Source: Brevundimonas sp.
GTDB lineage: Bacteria; Pseudomonadota; Alphaproteobacteria; Caulobacterales; Caulobacteraceae
Length of the DNA: 64,000 nucleotides
Direction: 5' to 3'
NCBI RefSeq assembly: GCF_016742135.1
Contig: NZ_JACVCG010000001.1
Coordinates: 1-64,000, forward strand
Under the pieces are notes generated by a model. It did no database searches. It was not told the origin of the DNA and saw only the letters and a program-made list of their open reading frames with translations. This document shows positions 17,308 to 26,163 of this stretch, one piece after another. The stretch's first letter is position 1, and the number at the start of each line of letters is the position of its first letter. Made by a program: the position numbers and the translations under genes.

Positions 17308-17841
17308 ATGCTCAAGACCCTCGCTCTGGTGCTGGCCCTGGTGACCCCCGCGGTCGCCTCATCCATCGACCCTGTGCCCTATGACGCACTGGTCTCGGCC
17401 GAGGCCGAAGCCGCCGAGCACGGGTTCGCTCCCGATGTCTGGCTGTCACTGAACGAGGATCAAAAGGCCCTGGCCCTGCGCCCCGCCGACTGGAGCCTGT
17501 CGGCGCGCCTCTATCACGCAGGCGGGGGTGGAGCGACGGGCAACGATTCGCTGGGTTGCCGCCCGATCGCCATGCGCACCGTCGCCATCGATCCGCGCGT
17601 CGTGCCCCGCCGCACCCGGCTGTTCATCAAGGAAACGGTCGGGCTGGAACTGCCCGACGGCACCATCCACGACGGCTACTGGTATGCCTCGGACACCGGC
17701 GGCGCCATCAAGGGCAACAAGATCGATCTCTACACCGGCCACGGTCGCGGCTCGATGGCTCCGGCCATGCCGCTGAACATGCGCTCGCTGACGGTAGTCC
17801 GCGCCGGCACCTTCGACGGCTGCCCGCCCGCCTGGGACTAG
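17308..17841 (+). CDS. 3D-domain exported protein
   Basis: A 177-residue protein with a short signal peptide (MLKTLALVLALVTPAVAS). Its C-terminal 3D domain has the double-psi beta-barrel Asp residues in RTVAIDPRVVPRRT, YWYASDTGGAIKG and GNKIDLYTG. The same domain occurs in MltA lytic transglycosylases and in resuscitation-promoting factors, suggesting a peptidoglycan-related role. The MltA N-terminal domain is absent. Its stop overlaps the DUF962 gene by 4 bp, convergent. Confidence 0.82.
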   Translation: MLKTLALVLALVTPAVASSIDPVPYDALVSAEAEAAEHGFAPDVWLSLNEDQKALALRPADWSLSARLYHAGGGGATGNDSLGCRPIAMRTVAIDPRVVPRRTRLFIKETVGLELPDGTIHDGYWYASDTGGAIKGNKIDLYTGHGRGSMAPAMPLNMRSLTVVRAGTFDGCPPAWD

Positions 17842-18158
17842 AAGCGGCGCTTGCCGCTGACGGTCTCGAAGAACATCCGCCAGTCGCCCATGAGGCTCCA
17901 CAGCGGGTATTTGAAGGTCGCCGGCCGGTTCTTCTCGAAGAAGAAATGCCCGACCCAGGCAAAGCCATAGCCCACCACCGGCATGGCCAGCAGCCACCAG
18001 GCGTTCCGCGTCACGATCGCCGTTCCCAGCACGACCAGCACCAGCGCTGATCCCACAATGTGGATCCGCCGGCACGTCCGGTTGGAGTGCTCGTGGATGT
18101 AGTACGGATAGAAGGCCTCGAATGAGGCGAACCGTTCCTCAGGGGCGTGCGTGCTCAT
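17838..18158 (-). CDS. DUF962 / Mpo1-like integral membrane protein
   Basis: A 106-residue protein with an N-terminal FASFEAFYPYYIHEHSN motif and two or three hydrophobic segments, then the conserved GHFFFEKNRPATFKYP block typical of DUF962. Yeast relative Mpo1 is an Fe2+-dependent dioxygenase in phytosphingosine alpha-oxidation; the histidines in HEHSNRTCRRIHIVG and VGHFFFE match the family pattern. The bacterial role is unknown. ATG 18158 is preferred to a TTG two codons upstream. Confidence 0.82.
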   Translation of the reverse strand: MSTHAPEERFASFEAFYPYYIHEHSNRTCRRIHIVGSALVLVVLGTAIVTRNAWWLLAMPVVGYGFAWVGHFFFEKNRPATFKYPLWSLMGDWRMFFETVSGKRRF

Positions 18159-18188
18159 GGGCAAACACTGTCCCCCGATCCCCGCGAT

Positions 18189-18275
18189 GGCAAGAGGTAG
18201 ATCCTCCCCCGTTCACGGGGGTGGAGGAAGGTTCGTCTACGAACCGACGACGGGACCGCGCAGCGGTGGAGGGGG
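18189..18275. repeat. Intergenic repeat family C, rearranged copy
   Basis: tcctcccccgttcacgggggtggagg and ggaccgcgcagcggtggaggggg match the left arm of family C repeats found at 36299, 36853 and 42989. The parts are separated by an unrelated cgtctacgaaccgacg stretch. It lies immediately after the helicase stop codon. Confidence 0.55.
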
Positions 18276-18280
18276 CGGCT

Positions 18281-20233
18281 CTAGCCCGCGCGCTTGTGCG
18301 GCTTGCCGGCCTTCCTGAACGGCGGCTTGCTCCGGGGGACCGGGGCAGCACCCTCGGTCCGGGGCCGTGGCGCGCCCCCCTTGAACGGCGCATTGCCACG
18401 CAGCTTGCCGTTGGCCTTGGGATTGCCCTTGGCCTTCCACGGCTTGCGGTCCCCGGCGGGGGCGGCAGGGGGCTCGGCACCGGCTTCGGCCCGGAACGGT
18501 GGCTTCTTGGCCTTCCAGGCGGGGCGGGGACGCTCGGCGCCTTCACCCTCGGCACGCGGGGCGTAGTCTTTCTTGACGAAGGGGCGTTTCGGCCGGGCCT
18601 CATAGGCGTTGTCGGGGGCAGATGACGGGGTGATCGCCACCTCGGCATTCTTCGCCGAGGCCAGGGCCGACCTGAAGCCCTCGACGGCCCCCAAGGCGAT
18701 CTCGAAGCGGGTCTCGTGCGACAGGATGCGGATCGAGCCGATCTCGCGCTTGGTGATCCCGCCCAAACGGCAGATCACCGGAATCAGCCATTTGGGATCG
18801 GCCTGTTTGCCCTCGCTGTGGCGGCCCACATCGGCGCGGAACCAGGCGACCTCATGCGGTTGCAGCCGCTCGGTGGGCCAGGCGGTGGCCGCATCGCCGC
18901 GTTCCTTGCGCATCGGGCGCTCGCCCGGATCTGTCAGCTCCTCGGGCGCCGGCATCCTGGCCCGTTGCAGGCGGATGAAGGCACAGGCGATCTCTTCCGG
19001 CGTACGCTCGTCCATCAGCCGCTTCGCCAGGGCGAAATCCTCGTCCGATACGGTCTCGTCAAAGATCGGACCGGCGATCAGGCGCGCCTCGTCCTGCGCC
19101 CGGATGGCATCGGCGCCCGGCGCGGCGTCCCAGCTGGCCTCGACCCCGGCCGAGGACAGCAGCATCTCGGCGCGACGCCGCTTGGGATTGGGCACCAGCA
19201 AGACGGACACGCCCTTCTTGCCCGCGCGGCCCGTGCGGCCCGACCGGTGCAGCAGGGTCGCCCGGTTGACCGGCAGCTCCGCATGGATGACCAGCCCCAG
19301 ATCGGGCAGGTCCAGCCCGCGCGCGGCCACGTCGGTGGCCACACAGACCCGCGCCTGACCGTCGCGCAGCGCCTGCAGGGCATCGGTGCGCTCGCGCTGG
19401 CTCAGCTCGCCCGACAGGCCGACCGACTGGAATCCGCGTTCCCGCAGGGCCGCCTGCAGATGCTTGACCGACTCGCGCGTCGAACAGAACACCAGCGCGC
19501 CCGGCGCCTCAAAGAAACGCAGCACATTGACCACGGCGTGCTCGATCTGGTTCGGCGCGATCCGCATGGCGCGGTATTCGATGTCGCCGTGCGGCTGGCT
19601 CCTGTTGGTGGTGTCGATCCGCACCGCATCGCGCTGATAGCGTTTGGCCAGGATGGCGATCTCACGCGCGATGGTGGCCGAGAACAGCAGGGTCCGGCGC
19701 TCGGACGGCGACTGGTCGAGGATGAATTCCAGATCCTCGCGAAAGCCCATGTCGAGCATTTCGTCGGCCTCATCCAGCACCGCCAGCTTCAGCTCCGACA
19801 GGTCCAGATTGCCGCGGTCGATATGGTCCTTCAGCCGCCCGGGCGTGCCGATGACGATGTGGGTGCCCCAGCCCAGGGCGCGGGCTTCCTTGCGGGCATC
19901 CATGCCGCCCACGCAGGTGCCGATCTTCGCGTCGGTCCCGGCGTACAGCCAGGTCAGTTCGGTCGCCACCTGCATCGCCAGTTCCCGCGTCGGCGCGATC
20001 ACCAGCGCCAGCGGCTTGCCGGCCTTGCCGAACCGTTCGGCCTCGCCCAGCAGGGTCGGGGCTGCCGCCAGGCCGAAGGCCACCGTCTTGCCCGATCCGG
20101 TCTGGGCCGAAACCAGCAGGTCCGAGCCCGCATGGTCGCCCTCCAGCACGGCGGCCTGCACCGCCGTCGGCTCGGCATAGCCACGTTCGGCCAGGGCGCG
20201 ATCAAGCGCGGGATGGGTAGCGGGAAACGGCAT
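18281..20233 (-). CDS. DEAD-box RNA helicase with DbpA-type RNA-binding domain
   Basis: A 650-residue ATP-dependent RNA helicase. Motifs in order: Q-motif region (AEPTAVQAAVL), AQTGSGKT (I), PTRELA (Ia), TPGRL, DEAD (II), SAT (III), CSTRES, ATDVAARGLDLP (V), HRSGRTGRAG (VI). Around residue 500 a DbpA/CsdA-like RNA-binding domain follows (WLIPVICRLGGITKREIGSIRIL). The last 110 residues form a Lys/Arg/Pro/Ala-rich low-complexity tail, likely binding RNA non-specifically. Such helicases act in ribosome assembly, mRNA decay or cold adaptation. The start at 20233 gives a standard N-terminus. Confidence 0.93.
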   Translation of the reverse strand: MPFPATHPALDRALAERGYAEPTAVQAAVLEGDHAGSDLLVSAQTGSGKTVAFGLAAAPTLLGEAERFGKAGKPLALVIAPTRELAMQVATELTWLYAGTDAKIGTCVGGMDARKEARALGWGTHIVIGTPGRLKDHIDRGNLDLSELKLAVLDEADEMLDMGFREDLEFILDQSPSERRTLLFSATIAREIAILAKRYQRDAVRIDTTNRSQPHGDIEYRAMRIAPNQIEHAVVNVLRFFEAPGALVFCSTRESVKHLQAALRERGFQSVGLSGELSQRERTDALQALRDGQARVCVATDVAARGLDLPDLGLVIHAELPVNRATLLHRSGRTGRAGKKGVSVLLVPNPKRRRAEMLLSSAGVEASWDAAPGADAIRAQDEARLIAGPIFDETVSDEDFALAKRLMDERTPEEIACAFIRLQRARMPAPEELTDPGERPMRKERGDAATAWPTERLQPHEVAWFRADVGRHSEGKQADPKWLIPVICRLGGITKREIGSIRILSHETRFEIALGAVEGFRSALASAKNAEVAITPSSAPDNAYEARPKRPFVKKDYAPRAEGEGAERPRPAWKAKKPPFRAEAGAEPPAAPAGDRKPWKAKGNPKANGKLRGNAPFKGGAPRPRTEGAAPVPRSKPPFRKAGKPHKRAG

Positions 20234-20250
20234 CGAAAGTCCTGAACAGC

Positions 20251-20306
20251 AAAAAGGGTCGCCGAAACGACCGCGCCCGGCCAAGGCAGAAACCTCGGGC
20301 CGGGCG
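20251..20306 (-). terminator. Tandem hairpins between the HxlR gene and the helicase
   Basis: On the minus strand there is first a 9-bp stem CGCCCGGCC/GGCCGGGCG (20274-20282 with 20298-20306). Then a short GGTCG/CGACC hairpin (20257-20272) is followed by CUUUUU. It could end HxlR-gene transcription or form a leader structure of the helicase mRNA, whose start codon lies about 18 bp further on. Which of the two applies cannot be decided by eye. Confidence 0.4.
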
Positions 20307-20360
20307 GTAAGGGAGGCCGCCTCTATACACCGATAAAGGCCATGGTGGGGCGGGATTTGC

Positions 20361-21023
20361 CTATCCGACCCTCGGCGGCAGCCTGAACAGGCCGGCAAAC
20401 GCCCCGAACAGGTCGCGGCCTCCGGCCTCGAACGCATCATCGGGCAGCGGTGCGTCGCCATAGACGGCCGCCGCGACCGCTTCCGGCGTCGACACCAGCC
20501 GCAGGTCGGCATGGTCAGGCCGTCCACGTCCTGTGGTCAGAGCCCCGCCTTCGATGCGCGCGAAATAGCCTTCACCGCCCAGCTGAAATCCCACGGTCAT
20601 ATCCGGCGTGGCGGGCCGGGCGGCATACATGGTGCGCAGAGACAGCATCAGCGACACGGCGCTCAACGGCAGGGTCGGATCGTGGAGGGGCGAGCGCGCG
20701 GCCCAGCGGCCCAGCACCTTCAGCGGCTCTTCCAGCTCCAGCCCCCAGTCGGTCAGTTCATAGACCTGCACCCCGGCGGGCGGCTCCAGCTTCCGCCTGC
20801 GCAGCACGCCCACGTCTTCCAGCCCCGCCAGTTTCTGGCTCAGAACATTGGCCGACAGGCCGGGCAGGGACGCCCGCAGATCGCTGAACCGTCTTGGCCC
20901 CAGCATCAGTTCACGCGCCACCAGCAACGCCCATCGCTCGCCCACCAGCTCAAGCGCATGGGCGGTGCCGCAAGCGTCATCGTACGGTCGTCCGCGCTTG
21001 ATGGTTATTTTTTCTAACTTCAT
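20361..21023 (-). CDS. HxlR family winged-helix transcriptional regulator
   Basis: A 220-residue regulator. Residues about 15-100 form the HxlR winged helix: CGTAHALELVGERWALLVA, then RRFSDLRASLPGLSANVLSQ and the wing VLRRRKLEPP. The C-terminal 110 residues resemble the SCP2-like sterol-carrier domain that some longer HxlR regulators carry, suggesting a hydrophobic ligand. It is divergent from the SnoaL-like gene at 21086 and could control it. Its start codon lies in an imperfect CTTcATGC/GCATaAG inverted repeat at 21018-21034, a possible autoregulatory site. Confidence 0.85.
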   Translation of the reverse strand: MKLEKITIKRGRPYDDACGTAHALELVGERWALLVARELMLGPRRFSDLRASLPGLSANVLSQKLAGLEDVGVLRRRKLEPPAGVQVYELTDWGLELEEPLKVLGRWAARSPLHDPTLPLSAVSLMLSLRTMYAARPATPDMTVGFQLGGEGYFARIEGGALTTGRGRPDHADLRLVSTPEAVAAAVYGDAPLPDDAFEAGGRDLFGAFAGLFRLPPRVG

Positions 21024-21034
21024 GCTTGCATAAG
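21018..21034. promoter_or_regulatory. Possible HxlR operator
   Basis: CTTCATGC and GCATAAG form an imperfect inverted repeat around a TT centre, overlapping the HxlR start codon in the 62-bp divergent promoter region. Position and symmetry suggest an operator; there is no consensus for direct support. Confidence 0.3.
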
Positions 21035-21085
21035 ATAACCGTCTGCCGCATCGTTCTCAAGCAGCACGCAGATCGGGAGCGCGAG

Positions 21086-21487
21086 ATGGGCGCCGATGCC
21101 GAAATCCGGGATCTCATCAGCCGCTGGGCGCGGGCCGTCGGCGATCAGGACATCGCCGGCATCCTGGCCCATCATTCGGATGACATGCTGATGTTCGATG
21201 TGCCTCCACCCGCTGTTCTGAGGGGTCTGCAGGCCTACCGCGAGTCCTGGACGCCCTTCTTCGAATGGGCGCGCGGTGGCCTGGTCTTCGACATCATATC
21301 GATGGATGTCACGGCGGGGGATGACGTGGCCTTCGCGACGGCTCTGCTGCAGTGTGGCCGGCCGGGGGCCCTCGATCCGCTTTGCCCCCTGCGGCTGACC
21401 GTGGGCCTCAGCAGGACCGACGGTCACTGGACCATTGTCCACGAACATCATTCCTTTCCAGACCGGTCGGTGGGTCATCCGGCCTGA
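21086..21487 (+). CDS. SnoaL-like / DUF4440-type NTF2-fold protein
   Basis: A 133-residue protein with the NTF2-like cone-fold pattern of ketosteroid-isomerase homologues: RDLISRWARAVGDQDIAGIL, HHSDDMLMFDVPPP, a central acidic DIISMDVTAGDDVAFA strand and the C-terminal DGHWTIVHEHHSF. Many relatives are small-molecule isomerases or simple ligand binders; catalysis cannot be assigned. ATG 21086 follows a gggagcgcgag stretch; the longer upstream start runs into the divergent promoter. Confidence 0.8.
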   Translation: MGADAEIRDLISRWARAVGDQDIAGILAHHSDDMLMFDVPPPAVLRGLQAYRESWTPFFEWARGGLVFDIISMDVTAGDDVAFATALLQCGRPGALDPLCPLRLTVGLSRTDGHWTIVHEHHSFPDRSVGHPA

Positions 21488-21523
21488 CCTCCCGTTATCG
21501 ATCCTCACGGCAAGGAGCGCCCC

Positions 21524-21568
21524 ATGGCCTTTCTCGACATCCCTCCCGTTCCGATCGCCGCCCGGTGA
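21524..21568 (+). pseudogene. Truncated duplicate of the DUF1428 gene start
   Basis: This 15-codon frame starts MAFLDI, identical to the start of the DUF1428 gene at 22337 (ATGGCCTTTCTCGACATC in both). It then diverges and ends at TGA. An aaggag ribosome binding site lies 7 bp upstream. It is in frame with the GST gene 6 bp later. It looks like the remnant of a recombination between two gene starts, or a short upstream leader. Confidence 0.5.
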
Positions 21569-21574
21569 CCCGAC

Positions 21575-22225
21575 TTGCGCCCGGTCATCACCGCCTTTGA
21601 AAACTCTCCTGACCGGGGTCAGGGCCTGGCCCGGGACATGCGCGTGCGCTGGGCTCTGGAGGAGTTGGGCGCGTCCTGCGACGTTCGGTTGATGAGCTTC
21701 GACACGTTGAAGCAACCTGAACACCTGGCTCGGCAGCCTTTCGGACAGCTACCAACCTATGAGGATGAGGACGTCACCCTGTTCGAGAGCGGGTCCATCC
21801 TGATCTATCTGGCCGACAGGCACGGCGGCCTGCTACCCCCTGATCCGGTCAACCGGGCCCGCGCCATTACCTGGATGTTCGCCGCATTGAACACGGTGGA
21901 GCCCCCGGTGTTCGACCGGGCCATGTTGCATGTGCTGGAGGCCGACAAGCCGTGGTTTCAGGAGCGCCTGAAGGCCGTTGAGGGCCTGATCGACAAGCGC
22001 CTGGCCAGCCTCTCGGCCTGTCTGGGCGAGCGCGACTGGCTGGAAGAGGGCTTTACCGGTGGCGATCTCCTGATGGCCACGGTTCTGATGCGCCTCAAGG
22101 GATCGGCGCTGCTTGCGGCCTACCCGAACCTGGTCGCCTACCTCGCCCGTGCCGAGGCCCGCCCGGCTTTCCAGCGCGCCTGGCAGGCCCAATACGCAAC
22201 CTATATCGCGGCCAATCCAATGTGA
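21575..22225 (+). CDS. Glutathione S-transferase family protein
   Basis: A 216-residue cytosolic GST. The thioredoxin-like N-terminal domain has RVRWALEELGASCDVRLMSF, the cis-Pro loop QLPTYEDEDVTLFES and the SGSILIYLADRHG glutathione-contact segment. A helical C-terminal domain follows (FTGGDLLMATVLMRL is the N-capping-type motif). The start is TTG at 21575; the true start is uncertain because a frame-sharing remnant with its own ribosome binding site lies just upstream. Confidence 0.87.
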   Translation: MRPVITAFENSPDRGQGLARDMRVRWALEELGASCDVRLMSFDTLKQPEHLARQPFGQLPTYEDEDVTLFESGSILIYLADRHGGLLPPDPVNRARAITWMFAALNTVEPPVFDRAMLHVLEADKPWFQERLKAVEGLIDKRLASLSACLGERDWLEEGFTGGDLLMATVLMRLKGSALLAAYPNLVAYLARAEARPAFQRAWQAQYATYIAANPM

Positions 22226-22336
22226 GCTGTTACCCTTGCTCTGACGCCGTCGCGACAGGGCATCCATCCCCCGGCCCTCCGGCAGCGACCCACCCCCGTG
22301 GCGAACGTCAGGGCCTCCTCAAAGGAGACCAGAACA

Positions 22337-22684
22337 ATGGCCTTTCTCGACATCACCGTCATCCCCGTGCCGACCGCCAACAAGGCCGCCTATCTGGAGC
22401 ATTCGCGCCAGTCGACGGTCTTCTTCAAGGAACAGGGTGCCCTCAAGGTCACCGAATGCTGGGGCGAGGATGTGCCCGACGGCAAGGTCACCGATTTCAG
22501 GCGCGCCGTGGCCCTGAAAGATGGCGAGACGGTCGCCGTCGGCTGGATCACCTGGCCCGACCGCGCCACCCGCGACAAGGCCTGGGAGACCCTGATGCAG
22601 GACGAGCGCATGATGAAGCTCGACATGCCGTTCGACGGCAAGCGCATGATCTTCGCCGGCTTTGACGTGCTGATCGACGGTTAG
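22337..22684 (+). CDS. DUF1428 family protein
   Basis: A 115-residue dimeric alpha+beta barrel-type protein of the DUF1428 family (E. coli YbaA-like), recognised from [39 protein letters not shown] and the C-terminal [14 protein letters not shown]. No catalytic function is established for the family. A strong aaaggaga ribosome binding site lies 8 bp before the ATG. Its 5' end is partly duplicated ahead of the upstream GST gene. Confidence 0.88.
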   Translation: MAFLDITVIPVPTANKAAYLEHSRQSTVFFKEQGALKVTECWGEDVPDGKVTDFRRAVALKDGETVAVGWITWPDRATRDKAWETLMQDERMMKLDMPFDGKRMIFAGFDVLIDG

Positions 22685-22726
22685 GGCGGCGGAATGCCCG
22701 CCATGCCGGGTCTGGTTCAGGGGAAA

Positions 22727-22803
22727 TGGCGCACCCGAGAGGATTCGAACCTCTGACCCCTGCCTTCGGAGGGCAGTACTCTATCCAGCTGAGCTACGGG
22801 TGC
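22727..22803 (-). tRNA. tRNA-Arg (anticodon CCG)
   Basis: A 77-nt tRNA on the minus strand. The acceptor stem is GCACCCG with CGGGTGC, the anticodon arm CTGCC-CTCCGAA-GGCAG, and the T arm AGAGG-TTCGAAT-CCTCT; the CCA end is encoded. Anticodon CCG reads the CGG arginine codon, frequent in this G+C-rich genome. Confidence 0.96.
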
Positions 22804-22948
22804 GGACCAGGGAAGGGGGTGCTTACAGGATCGCGGGGCGGGCCTCAATCCCAAACCGTGGCCCCCGGGACGCCCGCTGACGGTTTCGCCTTGGCGCGCG
22901 TGGCCGAGGGGCTTAAGCCTTGGGCAAACCATCCGGGAGTGATCACCC

Positions 22949-24244
22949 ATGCGTATGCCGGCCCTCGGCCTTGTCGCCGCCCTCGTCCTGCTGGTCGCCG
23001 CCTGCGCCAGTGTTGCACCGCGCGGTCCGGACGGCGAGGCCGCCCTCAATGTCATCGCCGAGGACTATGTCCATCTGATCCTCGAGATCGGTGAGCATGA
23101 GCCGGGCTATGTCGATGCCTATTATGGCCCCGAGGCCTGGCCAGCCGAGGCCAAGGCCAATCTGCGCACTGTGCCGGATCTGATGCAGGCGGCCGAGACC
23201 CTGCTGGCCGAGATCGAGGCCGTGCCCGATGCGGGCCTCTCGCCCGACCTGCGCCAGCGCAAGGCCTATCTGAGCGCCCATGTCTCGGCGGCCCACGCCC
23301 GGCTGCGCATGATCACGGGCGAAAAGATGGGCTTTGCCGATGAGGCCGAGGCCCTGTTCGGCATCCGGCCCGAGCTGCGTCCGCTGGAAAGCTTCGACCC
23401 GGTTCTGGCGCGGCTGGATGCCCTGCTGCCGGGCGAAGGCTCGCTCAACGCCCGGCTGGGGGCCTTCCGGGGCGGCACCGCCATTCCGCGCGACCGCCAG
23501 GAGGTGGTCATGGCGGCCGCCATCGCCGAGTGCAAGGCGCGCACCGAGGCCCACATCGACCTTCCCGAGGGCGAAAACTTCACCCTCGAATTCGTCACCG
23601 ACAAGCCCTGGTCCGGCTACAACTGGTATCAGGGCAATGCCCAGAGCCTGATCCAGATCAATGTCGACCAGCCGATCTCGATCGAGCGCGCCGTCGATCT
23701 GGGCTGCCACGAGGGCTACCCCGGCCACCACGTCTACAACATGCTGCTGGAGAAGACCTTCGTCCGCGAAAAGGGGTGGGTCGAGATGAGCGTCTACCCC
23801 CTCTACAGCCCGATGAGCCTGATCGCCGAGGGCAGCGCCAACTATGGCATCGACCTGGCCTTCCCGGGCGAGACGCGGGGCCAGTGGGAGCGCGAGGTCC
23901 TCTATCCCCTGGCCGGCATCAATCCCCAGGTCGTCGAGCTTCAGAACGCCATCCTGGACGTTACCCGCGAACTGGCCCGCGCCGAATACACCATCGCCGA
24001 CGACTATCTGTCCGGCCGGGCCGACCGCGAGACCACCATCCAGCGCCTGATCAAATACGGTCTGCACAGCCGCGGCTCGGCCGAGCGCCGCATCCGCTTC
24101 ATCGACACCTACCGCAGCTACATCATCAACTACGGCCTCGGCCGCGACATGGTTCAGGACTGGGTCGAGGCCCAGGGCCCGGACCACTGGGCCACCATGG
24201 AACGCCTGCTGGCCAGCCAGATCCTGCCGACGGACCTGTTGTGA
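22949..24244 (+). CDS. DUF885 family putative metallopeptidase, lipoprotein
   Basis: A 431-residue exported protein with a signal peptide and lipobox (VAAC, about residue 19). The family zinc-peptidase-like motif [12 protein letters not shown] (about 251-262, HExxxxH type) and the downstream [12 protein letters not shown] supply the expected metal-ligand pattern of DUF885, related to M32-like peptidases. Substrate unknown. This form is shorter than the roughly 600-residue DUF885 members, lacking an N-terminal segment. Confidence 0.85.
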   Translation: MRMPALGLVAALVLLVAACASVAPRGPDGEAALNVIAEDYVHLILEIGEHEPGYVDAYYGPEAWPAEAKANLRTVPDLMQAAETLLAEIEAVPDAGLSPDLRQRKAYLSAHVSAAHARLRMITGEKMGFADEAEALFGIRPELRPLESFDPVLARLDALLPGEGSLNARLGAFRGGTAIPRDRQEVVMAAAIAECKARTEAHIDLPEGENFTLEFVTDKPWSGYNWYQGNAQSLIQINVDQPISIERAVDLGCHEGYPGHHVYNMLLEKTFVREKGWVEMSVYPLYSPMSLIAEGSANYGIDLAFPGETRGQWEREVLYPLAGINPQVVELQNAILDVTRELARAEYTIADDYLSGRADRETTIQRLIKYGLHSRGSAERRIRFIDTYRSYIINYGLGRDMVQDWVEAQGPDHWATMERLLASQILPTDLL

Positions 24245-24253
24245 CACATCGTC

Positions 24254-24290
24254 TCCTCCCTGCCGCGTAGCGGTGGGGAGGGAGGCCGCC
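24254..24290. repeat. Short family C-like repeat fragment
   Basis: tcctccctgccgcgtagcggtggggaggga is a palindrome of the type seen at the ends of family C elements, directly after the DUF885 stop. It may act as a transcript-end hairpin. Confidence 0.4.
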
Positions 24291-24300
24291 TTTTCCTGAG

Positions 24301-24453
24301 TCCCCTCTCCGTTGGGAGAGGGGGTTGGGGGTGAGGGGCTCACCGCATCCTTCGGCGTGAGCCGTCGCACCCGCCCTGCCACGGCTTGCGCCGACGGATG
24401 ACGACGACCCTCATCCGTCGCTCGCGCGACACCTTCTCCCATCGGGAGAAGGA
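24301..24453 (+). repeat. Intergenic repeat family A, copy 2
   Basis: Full-length match to 14390-14541: left palindrome ctctccgttgggagag, the run ggttgggggtgagggg, the core gccgtcgcacccgccctg, ccctcatccgtcgc and right palindrome cttctcccatcgggagaag. A second shared block follows at 24503-24539, cccaaccctttcaacgcccc, which matches 14246-14282. At the first locus that block lies before the repeat instead of after it. Confidence 0.75.
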
Positions 24454-24782
24454 AGAATGCGATGGGTCGAAGGCAGCAACTATGATAGCCGCCCACAAAT
24501 TCCCCAACCCTTTCAACGCCCCTCCCGTTTCTCGCACCGTTCTGCCCGACCAGGCCGCGAGCTGTGCAATCCTCAGAGCGTCCCGTTGCACGGAGGGCTC
24601 GTAAGGCCTGCGACCTTATGGCGGCGGGAGCGGATGGAGCGGGGTTGAAGGCGCGCTGTCCGGCTTCCGGGTCTCAGGGAGGCTTCGGCGGCCGGGCGAA
24701 AGGCCCGCCGTCAACACTGGGTCGAGGGGGATACTCGATCGTCCGGGAGGTGTCGCAGGACACCCCCGCCCGCCGGGGGCGC

Positions 24783-24912
24783 TGCGGTAAGGCGATAACA
24801 CCGCCACCCGACGCAAGCTCCCGGATAACCAGCCGCGCGGAGCGTCTGTCTTCGTCGAAACGGTAAACTCTATTCACTCCGGGCGAAGGCCCGGCGCTCC
24901 GCCTGCCCTCCA
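24783..24912 (-). repeat. Repeat family E, copy 1
   Basis: On the minus strand this reads gccgggccttcgcccgg, then gtttaccgtttcgacgaag, and later ccgggagcttgcgtcgggtgg and gccttaccg. It matches 43187-43314 on the plus strand over roughly 125 bp. No gene was recognised: the short frame through it ends VYRFDED in the second copy. The 725-bp gap between DUF885 and the SDR gene is made of this element and family A material, with nothing else identifiable. Confidence 0.7.
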
Positions 24913-24969
24913 CCTCTGCCCCACGGGCGAGAGGGGCTTTGGCTCGTCAGAAGGAGGACCGTGAAAGCC

Positions 24970-25752
24970 TCACTGCGCCAGCATGCCGCCGTCGATCTTG
25001 AACTCGGACCCGGTCACGAATTTCGACTCATCCGAGGCCAGATAGACCACGCACCACGCCACATCGTCGGGCTCGCCGATCCGCTTCAGCGGAATGCCGC
25101 GCGTCAGCCGTTCGTGGGCCTTGGCCTCGTCGCCGCCGGCCATGGCGATGAAGGGGTCGAGGATCGGGGTCTTGATGAACACCGGATGGACCGAGTTGCA
25201 GCGCACGTTCCAGTCCTGCTTGGCGGCTTCGAGGGCGACGGTTTTGGTGTACATCCAGACGGCGGCCTTGGTGGCGTTATAGGCCCCCATGCCGGGTGCC
25301 GCCGCCAGTCCCGCCACAGAAGAAATGTTGATGATCGACGCCGGGGCAGAGGCGCGCAGGTGCGGCATGGCATGCTTGCAGCCCAGCATGATGCTCTCGA
25401 TGTTGACCGCCTGGACCTTGCGCCAATTCTCCAGCGTATCGGCCTCGGCATAGCGCAGCTCGCCGCCGATCCCGGCATTGTTGATCAGCACCGACAGCCC
25501 GCCCATGTCCTCGGTCGCTTCGGACACCACGCGGACCCAGTCCTCCTCGCGCGCGACATCGTGGGTGAAGGCGAATACCCGACCCGGATGATCGGCCAGC
25601 AGCCGATCGCGCAGCGCCTCGACCGCCCCGCTTTCCAGATCGGTCAGGGCGACCGTGGCGCCTTCCTCCAGCAGCCGCAGCGCCATCGCCTGGCCCAGCC
25701 CGCCGGCCGCGCCGGTGATCAGCACACATTTTCCCCTGACGCGATCGGTCAT
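24970..25752 (-). CDS. Short-chain dehydrogenase/reductase (SDR)
   Basis: A 260-residue classical SDR. It has the cofactor motif TGAAGGLGQ (about 14-22), NNAG (about 90), the catalytic Ser in INISSVAG and Tyr-x3-Lys in YNATK (about 158-162), and the C-terminal [10 protein letters not shown]. The substrate cannot be assigned. Its start overlaps the phhB stop by 4 bp, so the two are coupled. Confidence 0.9.
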   Translation of the reverse strand: MTDRVRGKCVLITGAAGGLGQAMALRLLEEGATVALTDLESGAVEALRDRLLADHPGRVFAFTHDVAREEDWVRVVSEATEDMGGLSVLINNAGIGGELRYAEADTLENWRKVQAVNIESIMLGCKHAMPHLRASAPASIINISSVAGLAAAPGMGAYNATKAAVWMYTKTVALEAAKQDWNVRCNSVHPVFIKTPILDPFIAMAGGDEAKAHERLTRGIPLKRIGEPDDVAWCVVYLASDESKFVTGSEFKIDGGMLAQ

Positions 25753-26051
25753 GCGCGGGCTCCCATGGCGGTGGCGACCTCATTCATGAAGCGGGCCAGA
25801 TCGACGTCCTTGTCGGTCACCCCGTCGGCGTCATGGGTGGTCAGCCGCACCTCGACCCGGTCATACACATTGAACCACTCCGGATGGTGGTCGCGCTTGT
25901 CCGCCATCAGGGCGACCCGCGTCATGAAGCCGAAGGCCGCGTTGAAGTCGGCGAAGCGAAAGGTCCGGCGAATGGCGTCGCCCTCGCCCGGATCGACGGC
26001 CCATCCCTCAAGGCTCTGGACGGCCGTTTCGGCCCCGATCTTTGCGGTCAT
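25749..26051 (-). CDS. phhB: Pterin-4a-carbinolamine dehydratase
   Basis: A 100-residue PCD/DCoH enzyme that regenerates quinonoid dihydrobiopterin during aromatic amino-acid hydroxylation. The diagnostic [19 protein letters not shown] motif and the following [16 protein letters not shown] stretch carry the active-site histidines. Start 26051 gives the normal length. No phenylalanine hydroxylase gene is in view, so the physiological partner is not evident. Coupled to the downstream SDR. Confidence 0.93.
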   Translation of the reverse strand: MTAKIGAETAVQSLEGWAVDPGEGDAIRRTFRFADFNAAFGFMTRVALMADKRDHHPEWFNVYDRVEVRLTTHDADGVTDKDVDLARFMNEVATAMGARA

Positions 26052-26163
26052 GGCGTGGCTCCCTTGATGCGACGCTCCCCCTATAGACCGGTCGGGGACC
26101 CCACCGAAAGGCGGGAACGAATGGTCAAGCTTTATCGTTGACGCGGAACGGAGGGAGGCACGC

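Noticed and set aside
24674..24913. Short minus-strand frame through repeat family E
   Set aside because: The frame is not preserved in the second copy, where it stops after VYRFDED, so coding is not supported.
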